Assembly: GCF_005048855.1 (NCBI RefSeq)
Contig: NZ_SUME01000003.1
Location: forward strand, 62,001-126,000
Direction: 5' to 3'
DNA length: 64,000 bases
DNA from: Sphingobacterium olei
GTDB taxonomy: Bacteria; Bacteroidota; Bacteroidia; Sphingobacteriales; Sphingobacteriaceae
Both the position numbers and the translations under genes were made by a program. The notes under the pieces are model-generated. The model ran no database searches and had not been told where the DNA came from. It was given only the letters and a program-made list of their open reading frames with translations. This document shows positions 34,400 through 43,763 of this stretch, piece by piece (the stretch's first letter is position 1; each line of letters begins with the position of its first letter).

Positions 34400-34477
34400 A
34401 TGATAGCATTATTCATAGTAGCCATTGGTGTATTTGCTTACATCTGCTACGTACTACTGAAACCGGAAAAATTTTAA
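34400..34477 (+). CDS. kdpF: KdpF, small subunit of the K+-transporting ATPase
   Basis: 25-residue single-span peptide MIALFIVAIGVFAYICYVLL followed by KPEKF, the typical KdpF end. It stabilises the KdpABC complex in the inner membrane. It directly precedes kdpA (81-base gap), the canonical order. Confidence 0.9.
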   Translation: MIALFIVAIGVFAYICYVLLKPEKF

Positions 34478-34558
34478 GTCAGCGAAAAGTTTTTAGTAAG
34501 AAGTAAAAAGTGTCCTCACCTCTTACTGCTCACTTTTCATTCAAAACAAAAATAAAAA

Positions 34559-36247
34559 ATGAACACAGAAATTTTAGGAATAATCGTAATGTTTAGCTTA
34601 TCGGTATTGCTGGCAATACCTTTCGGGAAATACATTGCAAAGGTTTATGGAGGTGAGAAAACCCTTCTTGACCCTATTTTCAATCCGTTTGAAAGACTTT
34701 TTTACAAAGTGAGTGGTATCAATTCCCAAACGGAGATGAACTGGAAGCAACAAATGGTAGCCCTGCTCACCATTAATATGGTATGGTTCCTTTTGGGAAT
34801 GCTGATACTGATGACACAGGGAAGCCTGCCGTTAAACCCCGACAAAAACCCGAGTATGTCGGCATATTTGGCTTTCAATACGGTCATATCGTTCGTGGTG
34901 AATTGTAACTTACAGCATTACTCGGGCGAAACTGGATTAAGCTACATCGGGCAGTATTGGTTGATGTTCTTACAGTTCGTAAGTGCAGGAACCGGTATGG
35001 CGGCGGCTGTAGTCCTTTTCAGGGCTTTCAGGGATAAGAGTACAGCGGATTTGGGAAACTTTTACAACCATTTTGTGAAATCCTGTACCCGCATTTTATT
35101 GCCTGTCTCGCTTATAGTAGCTGTGGTTTTACTTTTCGAGGGAACGCCAATGACCTTTGAGGGTAAAGACAGTATTACTACCTTGGAGGGCGATGTACAG
35201 GAAGTTTCCAGAGGTCCTGCTGCGGCATTCATACCCATTAAGCACGTAGGAACAAACGGTGGAGGTTTCTATGGCGTAAACTCTGCCCACCCGTTTGAAA
35301 ACCCCTCCTACCTGACCAACATGGTGGAAATGGTGGCACAGCTTATCGTTCCGTTGGCAATGGTCTTTGCATTTGGATACTTTATCTGCAGGAGAAAATT
35401 ATCCTGGATGATATTCAGCGTGATGACCGTCGGCTTCTTGATGCTTACTATTCCAAACATCAATATGGAAATGAACGGTAATCCGGCAATCGCTCAAATG
35501 GGAATTGACAATACACTGGGTGCAATGGAAGGTAAGGAAAGTCGCCTAGGGGCTCCGGCCTCCGGTTTTTGGAGTATCGTAACCACGGTTATCTCCACGG
35601 GTTCTGTCAATTCGATGCACGATAGTTCAATGCCATTATCAGGGATGAACGAATTGCTAGCCATGATGATTAACGCCTTTTACGGTGGTGTAGGTGTCGG
35701 TATGCTTAACTTTTTTGTCTTCGTCATTTTAGCCGTATTTATAAGCGGATTAATGGTGGGGCGTACACCTGAATTTTTGGGTAAGAAAGTGGAAGCACGG
35801 GAAATGAAGATAGCGATGGTAATAGCCCTGCTGCACCCATTCTTGATACTGGTAGGTACAGCGTTGTCAGCGGCATTGCCACAATATACGATGGAAACAC
35901 TCAACAATCCGAGTTTTCATGGATTGAGCGAAATGCTTTACGAAAACACGTCTTCGGCAGCCAACAATGGTAGCGGCTTTGAAGGTTTGGGCGATGATAC
36001 GATATGGTGGAATATCAGTACCGGATTTATCCTGATACTTGGGCGTTTCCTGCCGATTATCGGTCCAATAGCCATTGCCGGACTGCTAGCTCAAAAAAGA
36101 TACATTCCCGAGGGCGACGGAACCTTAAAAACGGATACGGCAACATTCGGACTGATGGTATTTGCCGTAATCGCTATCGTAGCAGCATTGGCGTTTTTTC
36201 CTGTATTAACGCTCGGTCCTATTGCAGAGTATTTTTCACTGTATTAA
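34559..36247 (+). CDS. kdpA: KdpA, K+-channel-like subunit of the Kdp ATPase
   Basis: 562-residue polytopic membrane protein of the SKT superfamily; selects K+ and feeds it into the KdpB pump. Family motifs: FNTVISFVVNCNLQHYSGE in the first pore loop and GTNGGGFYGVNSAHPFENP in the second (about residues 230-250). Length matches E. coli KdpA. Start ATG 34559, 20 bases between its stop and kdpB. Confidence 0.97.
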   Translation: MNTEILGIIVMFSLSVLLAIPFGKYIAKVYGGEKTLLDPIFNPFERLFYKVSGINSQTEMNWKQQMVALLTINMVWFLLGMLILMTQGSLPLNPDKNPSMSAYLAFNTVISFVVNCNLQHYSGETGLSYIGQYWLMFLQFVSAGTGMAAAVVLFRAFRDKSTADLGNFYNHFVKSCTRILLPVSLIVAVVLLFEGTPMTFEGKDSITTLEGDVQEVSRGPAAAFIPIKHVGTNGGGFYGVNSAHPFENPSYLTNMVEMVAQLIVPLAMVFAFGYFICRRKLSWMIFSVMTVGFLMLTIPNINMEMNGNPAIAQMGIDNTLGAMEGKESRLGAPASGFWSIVTTVISTGSVNSMHDSSMPLSGMNELLAMMINAFYGGVGVGMLNFFVFVILAVFISGLMVGRTPEFLGKKVEAREMKIAMVIALLHPFLILVGTALSAALPQYTMETLNNPSFHGLSEMLYENTSSAANNGSGFEGLGDDTIWWNISTGFILILGRFLPIIGPIAIAGLLAQKRYIPEGDGTLKTDTATFGLMVFAVIAIVAALAFFPVLTLGPIAEYFSLY

Positions 36248-36267
36248 TTGTTTAAAGAAATTTAGAA

Positions 36268-38280
36268 ATGAGTAAAAATAATAAATCATTGTTTCAGAAA
36301 GAACTGGTTCGAGAAGCCTTAACCCAGTCTTTCGTGAAGCTCAATCCGAAAATAATGTTTCGCAATCCGGTCATGTTTACCGTATGGATTGGAACGCTCG
36401 TCATGCTGATTGTTAGCCTGTGGACATTGTTTGGTGCAGAAGGTCAGGGAAGTTTTATGTACAATTTCGTAGTATTCGTAGTCCTTTTTAAAACCCTTGT
36501 ATTTGCCAATTTTGCTGAAGCCATTGCCGAAGCCAGAGGAAAAGCACAAGCAGACAGTTTACGAAAAACAAGAGAGGAAACCCCCGCAAAATTGAAAAAT
36601 GGCAAGACAATATCATCTGCTCAACTACAAAAAGGTGATGTTTTCGTTTGCGAGGCAGGGGATATTATTCCGTCCGATGGTGAAATAATTGAGGGATTAG
36701 CAACCATTGACGAAAGTGCCATTACCGGGGAAAGCGCGCCCGTTATCAGGGAAGCAGGTGGTGATAAAAGTTCGGTTACAGGCGGTACAAAAGTGCTGTC
36801 GGACAGGATAATGGTACAGGTCTCCACACAGCCGGGCGAAAGCTTCTTGGACAAAATGATTGCATTGGTAGAGGGGGCAAGCCGTCAGAAAACACCCAAT
36901 GAAATCGCCCTGACCATATTACTGGCAGGCTTTACATTGGTATTCATCATCGTGTGTGTAACCCTGAAACCATTTGCTGATTACGCAAATGTCAGCATTA
37001 CCATCGCCTCATTTATCGCTTTATTTGTCTGTTTGATCCCAACTACAATCGGCGGCCTATTATCCGCTATCGGTATTGCAGGAATGGACAGGGCCTTGAG
37101 AGCCAATGTGATTACCAAAAGTGGTAAAGCCGTAGAAACGGCAGGTGATATTGATGTTCTTTTGTTGGATAAAACTGGGACGATTACCATCGGAAACCGT
37201 AAAGCCACGCATTTCCATCCTGCTAACGGTATAGAAGAGAAAAGGTTGATTAAAGCGGTTGTATTAAGCTCAATGGCAGACGAAACCCCCGAAGGAAAAT
37301 CTATTATTGAGCTGGCTGGTATCAATCCTTTAAGCTATATAGTAAAAGACCCGAAATTTATCAAATTCACAGCCGAAACCCGTAGCTCAGGTATTGATTA
37401 TGAAAATATCCGTATCCGGAAAGGGGCAACAGATGCTATCAAAAATCTTGTAATAGAAGCAGGGAACCCTTTTCCAAGAGAAGTGGAAGAAACCGTTAAA
37501 GCCATTTCCCAAAACGGGGGTACACCTTTGGTGGTATCTGAAAACGAAGTGGCTCTGGGCGTAATTGAATTGCAGGACATCATCAAGCCCGGTATTCAGG
37601 AACGTTTTGAACGTCTGCGAAAAATGGGCATCAAAACCGTGATGGTAACGGGGGATAATCCTTTAACGGCAAAATTCATTGCTGAAAAAGCGGGAGTGGA
37701 TGACTTTATTGCTGAAGCCAAGCCGGAAGATAAGATGAACTATATCAAAAAAGAACAGGCAGAAGGACGTTTGGTGGCGATGATGGGTGACGGTACGAAC
37801 GATGCTCCGGCATTGGCGCAGGCAGACGTTGGTGTAGCGATGAACAGCGGTACACAGGCAGCAAAAGAAGCTGGGAATATGGTGGATCTGGACAATGACC
37901 CGACCAAGCTAATCGAGGTTGTGGAGATTGGAAAGCAACTCTTAATGACAAGAGGAACGCTCACCACGTTCAGTATTGCCAACGACGTAGCGAAGTATTT
38001 TGCTATAATTCCGGCATTATTTATCACGGCTATCCCCGCATTGCAGGGATTGAATATTATGCGTTTGCATTCGCCCGAAAGTGCCATCTTATCGGCGGTT
38101 ATTTTCAATGCGATTATTATTCCCTTATTGATTCCATTGGCACTTAAAGGCGTTGCCTATAAACCTATAGGGGCAAGTGCCCTGTTACGCAGAAACCTGT
38201 TTATATATGGTCTGGGTGGTGTGCTTATTCCCTTTGTAGGGATAAAGCTTATTGACATGGTGGTGTCCGTTTTCTTTTAA
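36268..38280 (+). CDS. kdpB: KdpB, P-type ATPase subunit of the Kdp K+ pump
   Basis: 670-residue P-type ATPase. Phosphorylation motif D301-K-T-G-T-I-T, actuator motif TGES (in [10 protein letters not shown], whose Ser is the site of inhibitory phosphorylation in E. coli) and hinge motif [16 protein letters not shown] are all present, so the protein looks fully functional. Followed by a long perfect hairpin before kdpC. Confidence 0.97.
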   Translation: MSKNNKSLFQKELVREALTQSFVKLNPKIMFRNPVMFTVWIGTLVMLIVSLWTLFGAEGQGSFMYNFVVFVVLFKTLVFANFAEAIAEARGKAQADSLRKTREETPAKLKNGKTISSAQLQKGDVFVCEAGDIIPSDGEIIEGLATIDESAITGESAPVIREAGGDKSSVTGGTKVLSDRIMVQVSTQPGESFLDKMIALVEGASRQKTPNEIALTILLAGFTLVFIIVCVTLKPFADYANVSITIASFIALFVCLIPTTIGGLLSAIGIAGMDRALRANVITKSGKAVETAGDIDVLLLDKTGTITIGNRKATHFHPANGIEEKRLIKAVVLSSMADETPEGKSIIELAGINPLSYIVKDPKFIKFTAETRSSGIDYENIRIRKGATDAIKNLVIEAGNPFPREVEETVKAISQNGGTPLVVSENEVALGVIELQDIIKPGIQERFERLRKMGIKTVMVTGDNPLTAKFIAEKAGVDDFIAEAKPEDKMNYIKKEQAEGRLVAMMGDGTNDAPALAQADVGVAMNSGTQAAKEAGNMVDLDNDPTKLIEVVEIGKQLLMTRGTLTTFSIANDVAKYFAIIPALFITAIPALQGLNIMRLHSPESAILSAVIFNAIIIPLLIPLALKGVAYKPIGASALLRRNLFIYGLGGVLIPFVGIKLIDMVVSVFF

Positions 38281-38298
38281 TTCACAAAAATCAATATA

Positions 38299-38342
38299 GA
38301 GATGAAGCTATCAGCAGCAACAGCTGCTGATAGCTTCATCTC
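38299..38342 (+). repeat. Perfect 20-bp hairpin between kdpB and kdpC
   Basis: Arms 38299-38318 and 38323-38342 are exact reverse complements with the loop AACA. No T-run follows, so it is not a typical terminator, and its position inside an operon points to mRNA processing or stability, or to a small repeat element. Confidence 0.85.
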
Positions 38343-38362
38343 CATCAAAACAAATAAATAAG

Positions 38363-38923
38363 ATGAAAAAACATATTTTGCCCGCTATCAAACTTACTGT
38401 TGTTATGATACTTTTTTTTACGGTATTGTATCCATTAGTGGTTTGGGGTATCGCACAGTTTGCTCCCAATTCTGGTAAGGGAGCAATCATTGAACACAAT
38501 GGCAATACGTACTACGCCAATATTGGGCAGTCCTTTTCCGATGATAAATATTTCTGGTCACGTCCATCAGCGGTAGACTACAATGCAGGAGGTTCGGGCG
38601 GAAGCAACAAAGGTGCTTCAAACGAAGAATATCTTGCAGAAGTTCAAGCTCGGATAGATACTTTTCTGGTACACAATCCCGAAGTTAAAAAATCTGAAAT
38701 CCCTGTTGATTTAGTAACAGCAAGCGGCAGCGGACTTGATCCAAATTTCTCGGTACAAGCTGCAAAAGTACAGGTAAAACGTATTGCCAAAGTAAGAGGT
38801 ATTGAAGAGGTCACATTGAATCAATTAATTGAGAAACACACCGAAAAACCTTTATGGGGTATATTTGGCCCGGAAAAAATCAATGTATTAAAACTAAATA
38901 TCGCGTTAGACGAATTAAAGTAA
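38363..38923 (+). CDS. kdpC: KdpC, ATP-binding-assist subunit of the Kdp ATPase
   Basis: 186 residues with one N-terminal membrane span (about 7-29) and the KdpC signature VTASGSGLDPNFSVQAAKVQ followed by VKRIAKVRG. Increases ATP affinity of KdpB and stabilises the complex. Starts after the 20-bp hairpin, 82 bases after kdpB. Confidence 0.96.
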   Translation: MKKHILPAIKLTVVMILFFTVLYPLVVWGIAQFAPNSGKGAIIEHNGNTYYANIGQSFSDDKYFWSRPSAVDYNAGGSGGSNKGASNEEYLAEVQARIDTFLVHNPEVKKSEIPVDLVTASGSGLDPNFSVQAAKVQVKRIAKVRGIEEVTLNQLIEKHTEKPLWGIFGPEKINVLKLNIALDELK

Positions 38924-38939
38924 GTTAAAAAACAAAGAA

Positions 38940-40019
38940 ATGAAGAGAATAATAACGTTCTCCACCATTATGTTGGGAGCAGGAAGTATATTGGCACAGG
39001 AAACAGAAAAAAAACCGCTAACTATCAGTGGATATGCTGAGGTTTACTATCAGCAGGATTTCAACAATCCGAAATCAAATACAAGACCGGGTTTTGTATA
39101 CAGTCACAATCGAAATAACGAAGTAAGCCTCAATGTAGGCTTGATTAAGGCATCCTATGAAAACGAAAAGGTACGGGCTAATCTCGGTTTAGGAGTAGGC
39201 TCGTATATGAATGCCAATTATGCTGCCGAAGAGGGTGTTTTAAAAAATGTTTTCGAGGCAAATGTAGGTGTTAAGTTATCCAAAGAGCACAATTTGTGGC
39301 TGGATGCGGGTATTATGCCCTCCCACATCGGTTTTGAAAGTGCTATCGGAGCAGATTGCTATACGTTGACACGCAGTATGCTGGCAGATAATTCTCCTTA
39401 TTTTGAAACCGGAGCAAAACTGTCTTATAGCACCCTAAACGGTAAATGGGATATGGCAGTGCTGGTCTTGAACGGTTGGCAACGCATCCAGAGAGTGGAA
39501 GGCAACAGTACTCCAGCCTTCGGACATCAATTGACCTACCGACCTACCGAAAAGATTACCTTGAACAGCAGTTCTTTTATCGGTAATGATAAGCCCGATG
39601 ATACAAAACAAATGCGTTACTTCCATAACCTCTACGGGCAGTTTCAGATTAATGAAAAATTCGCAATGATAGCAGGATTTGATATAGGTGCAGAACAAAA
39701 GAGTAAAGGTAGTAGCGACTACAGCATCTGGTACAGCCCGGTGCTGATTGCGAAATACAGCCCAACAGATAAAATAAGCCTTGCAGCAAGAGGAGAATAT
39801 TATCAGGATAAAAACGGTGTCATTATAGCTTCTGGCACAGAAAACGGATTTCAGACTTTTGGGGCTTCGTTCAACGTGGACTATCAGATTTTGTCCAACT
39901 TCGTTTGGCGTACCGAGGTCAAAAGCTTAAATAGCAAAGATGCTGTTTTCTTAGACCGGGATGATCGTATGAAAAAAGGCAACGTGATGGCTGTTACCTC
40001 GCTGGCGATACAATTTTAA
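38940..40019 (+). CDS. Outer-membrane beta-barrel porin of the kdp cluster
   Basis: 359 residues with a signal peptide ending ILAQ (about residue 20) and alternating amphipathic strands (ISGYAEVYYQQDF, then NNEVSLNVGLIKASY, later LAARGEYYQDKNG), ending in the C-terminal aromatic IQF. This is the BBP2-like porin type often found beside kdp genes in Bacteroidota; it may let K+ or small solutes cross the outer membrane. It starts 16 bases after kdpC and is probably the last gene of the kdp transcript. Confidence 0.85.
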   Translation: MKRIITFSTIMLGAGSILAQETEKKPLTISGYAEVYYQQDFNNPKSNTRPGFVYSHNRNNEVSLNVGLIKASYENEKVRANLGLGVGSYMNANYAAEEGVLKNVFEANVGVKLSKEHNLWLDAGIMPSHIGFESAIGADCYTLTRSMLADNSPYFETGAKLSYSTLNGKWDMAVLVLNGWQRIQRVEGNSTPAFGHQLTYRPTEKITLNSSSFIGNDKPDDTKQMRYFHNLYGQFQINEKFAMIAGFDIGAEQKSKGSSDYSIWYSPVLIAKYSPTDKISLAARGEYYQDKNGVIIASGTENGFQTFGASFNVDYQILSNFVWRTEVKSLNSKDAVFLDRDDRMKKGNVMAVTSLAIQF

Positions 40020-40027
40020 TAAAACCA

Positions 40028-40137
40028 AAATGGGTAAAAAGGGGCTGTCTAAAAAGCACAACATCGTCGTCATTCTTCCTCGATGACGCGTTTTCTTGTA
40101 GGTGACGACTTTTTTAGACACCTTCTTTTACCCATTT
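40028..40137 (+). repeat. 110-bp imperfect inverted repeat (MITE-like or terminator)
   Basis: The ends AAATGGGTAAAA/TTTTACCCATTT, then TGTCTAAAAAG/CTTTTTTAGACA, then GTCGTCA/TGACGAC and CGTCAT/ATGACG form nested inverted repeats across the whole segment. GGGGCTGTCTAAAAAG resembles terminal repeats of some Bacteroidota insertion sequences, but there is no transposase. It separates the porin from the glycosyltransferase gene. Confidence 0.6.
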
Positions 40138-40141
40138 ATAG

Positions 40142-40149
40142 TAAATTTG
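40142..40149 (+). promoter_or_regulatory. TAAATTTG promoter of the glycosyltransferase gene
   Basis: Perfect TAnnTTTG; predicted start near 40156, which argues for the ATG at 40172 rather than the TTG at 40151 as the start codon. Confidence 0.6.
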
Positions 40150-40171
40150 ATTGACTGTAAAAATATATGAT

Positions 40172-41416
40172 ATGAAAATAGCCATATTGACATTGGGAAC
40201 AAGAGGAGATGTACAACCATATGCTGTATTGGGAAAAGCACTGAAAGATAGAGGGCACGAAGTTGTACTATCCACAGCGAAGAACTTTGAAAGCCTTGTT
40301 GCTTCTTACGGGCTAGACTTTGTACCTGTTGAACTGGATTTTCAAGAATTGGTTAAATCAAAAGAAGCCGGTAAGTTGATGAAAAGCCCATTAAATGCTC
40401 TTCGTTCAGCCAAAAATCTAAAAAAGCTAATGACTCCGTTAGTATTGGACGCACTCAAAATTTTTTATGATTTATCAAAGCGAAGTGATAAAGTACTTTT
40501 TCATATTAAAACAATGGCAGATAATTTTGCAGACCAGTTTCCGGAAAAGATGATTAAAACGGATGTCGTTCCTGCAAGCCAGCCTACAGCAGCATTTCCT
40601 AATCCCGTCTTTAGTGCATTTTGCTTGCCGCCTTTTCTAAATAGGTTTACTTTTAAGTTGACTGAATTAGGGTTAAAGATGTGGACAAAACCCATTCAGC
40701 AGTTTCGGCAAAGTGTAGGGCTCCCTATTAACTCCAGCAAACCTGATTTGATGTCTATCTATGGTGTCAGCGAACTGCTGCTGAAAAAACCAGATGATTT
40801 TCCAAATAATAGCTTTTTCACTGGATTTTGGTTTGACCATTCCTCTGCCGAATTAAGCCAAGACCTCGTTGATTTTATTGCAGGCGGAGAGCCACCATTA
40901 CTGGTGACATTCGGAAGTATGCCGTTTGATAAAAATCTTGATATTCCCGAGCTCATCAATATGTTGAGCAAACAGTTAAATATACGAATAATTGTAGTAA
41001 AAGGCTGGGGACTTTCCGATACGGAAGCACTCAGCCAAAATCCGGATGTAAAAGTGATTGACGCAGCTCCTTATGATAAATTATTTCCATTGGTAAAGGC
41101 TGTAGTCCATCACGGAGGTATCGGTACAACCGCCTCATGCCTGAAAGCAGGGAAACCATTTCTGACCTGTCCCGTATTGCATCCGCTTGGCGACCAGTTT
41201 TTTTGGGGTAAGATAGCATTTGAAAAAGGCCTAGCCTTATATCCTCTACCGGTTAAAAAATTAACGAAAGAAAAATTTATGGCGGCCATCAAAGCACTTT
41301 TAGGAAATGAAAGCCTTTATATGAAGGCAAGGGAATTTTCAAAACAACTTAACCAGGAAGACGGAATTAAAAATGCGATTGCGTACATTGAAAAGGATCA
41401 GAGCTGGGTCAAATAG
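40172..41416 (+). CDS. MGT/GtfB-type glycosyltransferase (GT1 family)
   Basis: 414 residues from ATG 40172, starting MKIAILTLGTRGDVQPYAVLG, the hallmark of GT-B UDP-glycosyltransferases acting on lipids or small molecules. The C-terminal donor-binding region is AVVHHGGIGTTASCLKAGKP followed by PLGDQFFWG. It could glycosylate a sterol-like lipid or detoxify a xenobiotic; acceptor unknown. It has its own promoter and seems to be an insertion between the kdp pump genes and the kdp sensor genes. Confidence 0.9.
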   Translation: MKIAILTLGTRGDVQPYAVLGKALKDRGHEVVLSTAKNFESLVASYGLDFVPVELDFQELVKSKEAGKLMKSPLNALRSAKNLKKLMTPLVLDALKIFYDLSKRSDKVLFHIKTMADNFADQFPEKMIKTDVVPASQPTAAFPNPVFSAFCLPPFLNRFTFKLTELGLKMWTKPIQQFRQSVGLPINSSKPDLMSIYGVSELLLKKPDDFPNNSFFTGFWFDHSSAELSQDLVDFIAGGEPPLLVTFGSMPFDKNLDIPELINMLSKQLNIRIIVVKGWGLSDTEALSQNPDVKVIDAAPYDKLFPLVKAVVHHGGIGTTASCLKAGKPFLTCPVLHPLGDQFFWGKIAFEKGLALYPLPVKKLTKEKFMAAIKALLGNESLYMKAREFSKQLNQEDGIKNAIAYIEKDQSWVK

Positions 41417-41542
41417 TAGATATTGGAATAGAGAATAAACGCAATATGCTGAAACAACCAATAGTTGCAGGAATACAACTGAAAGTAGCACAAAAACAAC
41501 TAAAGGTAGCGTGATTTTTTCACTAACAAAGACGAAACGAAA

Positions 41543-41550
41543 TAATTTTG
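41543..41550 (+). promoter_or_regulatory. TAATTTTG promoter of the XRE/pentapeptide gene
   Basis: Perfect TAnnTTTG 22 bases upstream of the ATG at 41572; a T-rich -33 region lies at 41514-41519. Confidence 0.55.
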
Positions 41551-41571
41551 TGGTATCAAAAAACATATAAT

Positions 41572-42483
41572 ATGATGCTGAATTCAAAATCAATTGGCAA
41601 TAAAATTGCCGAAGCAAGAAAGAAAAATAATCTTTCCCAGGCGGAACTTGCACAGCAAGTACTAATCAGTCCACAAGCTGTTGGTAAATGGGAACGAGGG
41701 GAATCTATGCCAGATATCACGACATTAAGCAGACTAGCAGAAATTCTTGGGGTCGACCTTAATTACTTCTCTGACAATTTTCAGACCGTTGACGCAACAT
41801 TGGTGGCGCAAGGTGCAGGTAACGATGAGTCTATGGAAATTCCGATACTTAAAACCAATAAAAGGTTTAACCGGAACTGGGATATGTCTCAAGGAAACTG
41901 GGCTGATGCTGATTTTTCAGGTTTAAACAATTTGAAGGAAAAATTTAGTTCTTCAAATATGAAGAACTGTAAGTTTTTGAACGCTGATTTATCAGGACTG
42001 ATTCTCGGAAAGAACAATATTGAGCTTTGTGATTTCTCGGGTTCGGACATCAGAGAAAGTAAAATTCAATCTTCAAACCTCTCAAATAATCAGTTCAATA
42101 AGTGTTCCTTTACAGAGGCTGAACTTTTCAAAAGTAACGTTGAAAAATGCGATTTCTCTGAAGCGGACTTTTCAGGAGCTGAAATTTTGGAATCAAATCT
42201 AGACAGTAATATTGTAAATGAGGTGGTTTGGAAGTTTACGAAATTTTTAAAATCTAACATTAGCAATATTACTTTTACCGGAACTTTTGAGGATTGCCAT
42301 TTTGAACGTTGTGCCTTTTATGGGGTTAAGTTTGAAAATGCAATTATTCTAAACACCTTTTTTAAATATAATGACAGGTTTAAAAAGGTTCAGTTTGTGA
42401 ACTGTAAGGTGGACAGCATAACTTACGCCTTTTTAAAAAACAACCAGGCCAATTTGACCGGCATTACATTATTAACCCAATAA
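41572..42483 (+). CDS. XRE-type helix-turn-helix protein with pentapeptide repeats
   Basis: 303 residues. The N-terminus (about 4-65) is an XRE/Cro helix-turn-helix (IAEARKKNNLSQAELAQQV, SPQAVGKWERGESMPDI); after a linker the region about 110-260 is built from pentapeptide repeats (ADFSG, CKFLNADLSG, CDFSGSDIRES, CDFSEADFSGAEI), which fold into a right-handed beta-helix. Such repeats are known as DNA mimics in gyrase-protecting proteins. The combination suggests a regulator with a protein or DNA-mimic output domain; role unknown. Confidence 0.85.
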   Translation: MMLNSKSIGNKIAEARKKNNLSQAELAQQVLISPQAVGKWERGESMPDITTLSRLAEILGVDLNYFSDNFQTVDATLVAQGAGNDESMEIPILKTNKRFNRNWDMSQGNWADADFSGLNNLKEKFSSSNMKNCKFLNADLSGLILGKNNIELCDFSGSDIRESKIQSSNLSNNQFNKCSFTEAELFKSNVEKCDFSEADFSGAEILESNLDSNIVNEVVWKFTKFLKSNISNITFTGTFEDCHFERCAFYGVKFENAIILNTFFKYNDRFKKVQFVNCKVDSITYAFLKNNQANLTGITLLTQ

Positions 42484-42555
42484 ACAGGGATGACATAAGC
42501 GTATGGACATAGTAGAAGTTGAAACGTCAGACCAAACGATGTAAAGCATTTTGAC

Positions 42556-43680
42556 ATGGAAGAAACAAGAAAAAGTGCCGAACATTTTTTGGATCTAATC
42601 CAGAAGTCCCGCAGGGGAAAATTCAAACTCTATATCGGGATGAGTGCCGGTGTGGGCAAAAGCTACCGGATGTTACAGGAGGCACACACTCTTTTGGACA
42701 ACGGTATAGACGTAAAGATCGGCTTTATAGAGACCCATCAACGGAAAGAAACCCACGCCTTGCTGGAAGGACTTCCTGTCGTCCCGAGAAGAAAACTGTT
42801 TTACAAAGGCAAGGAATTGGAAGAACTCGATGTACAGGCGGTGATTAACCTGCGTCCCGAGGTGGTTATTGTGGATGAGCTGGCGCATACCAACATTGAG
42901 GGAAGCAAAAACGAAAAACGCTGGCAGGATGTAATGAATATTCTCGATGCGGGTATCAATGTCATCAGTGCGGTAAACATCCAGCATATTGAGAGCCTTA
43001 ACGAAGATGTCAGGGAGATAACGGGAGTAGAAGTAAAGGAACGTGTACCGGACAGCGTTGTTTCCCAGGCAGATGAAGTTGTAAACATTGACCTAACCGC
43101 AGATGAGCTTATCACGAGATTGAAAAAGGGAAAAATATATGAGCAGGCAAAAATAGAAACCGCTTTGAATAATTTTTTTAAAAGCGAGCATATTTTACAG
43201 CTCCGTGAACTTGCCTTAAAAGAAGTAGCCTCACAGGTAGAGCGAAAAGTGGAAACAGAGATTACAATGGTCAACCCCTTAAAAAGGGAAAAATTACTCG
43301 CCTGCATCAGCTCCAATGAGAAGACGGCAAAAAATGTTATCCGGAAGACCGCAAGGCTTGCCAATTATTATAACGGGAAATGGTATGTGTTATATGTTCA
43401 GACTCCTAATGAAAGTGCCGATAAAATTGCTCTGGATAAGCAAAGACATTTGATTAACAATCTTAAACTGGCAACGGAACTGGGTGCTGAAATCATAAAA
43501 ACAGAAGGCAGAAACGTTACAAGGGCTATAATGGAACAGTGTGAACAGCGAAAAATTACGACTGTCTGTATCGGGAAGCCCCACCTTAACCTGTTAAAAG
43601 TACTATTAGCGACAGATACATTCAATTCACTTCTGAATAAGCTGTCAAAAGAAAATATTGATTTAGTAATATTATCGTAA
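42556..43680 (+). CDS. kdpD: Short KdpD: sensor domain plus USP domain, no kinase
   Basis: 374 residues, matching only the N-terminal cytoplasmic part of E. coli KdpD (about 900 residues). Residues 15-225 form the KdpD domain with the Walker-like GMSAGVGKS (28-36), GFIETHQR and VDELAHTN; residues about 245-370 are a universal-stress-protein-like domain. No membrane span and no histidine kinase are encoded. Similar stand-alone short KdpDs are known in cyanobacteria and Deinococcus. The kinase encoded 83 bases downstream is the probable partner. Confidence 0.92.
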   Translation: MEETRKSAEHFLDLIQKSRRGKFKLYIGMSAGVGKSYRMLQEAHTLLDNGIDVKIGFIETHQRKETHALLEGLPVVPRRKLFYKGKELEELDVQAVINLRPEVVIVDELAHTNIEGSKNEKRWQDVMNILDAGINVISAVNIQHIESLNEDVREITGVEVKERVPDSVVSQADEVVNIDLTADELITRLKKGKIYEQAKIETALNNFFKSEHILQLRELALKEVASQVERKVETEITMVNPLKREKLLACISSNEKTAKNVIRKTARLANYYNGKWYVLYVQTPNESADKIALDKQRHLINNLKLATELGAEIIKTEGRNVTRAIMEQCEQRKITTVCIGKPHLNLLKVLLATDTFNSLLNKLSKENIDLVILS

Positions 43681-43763
43681 AAAGAGAAAAGTAAGCAGTA
43701 AGAAATGATAGAAATATATCCTTTACTTCGAACTTGTGATCAGTAATTTAAAAAAGTGTAAAA

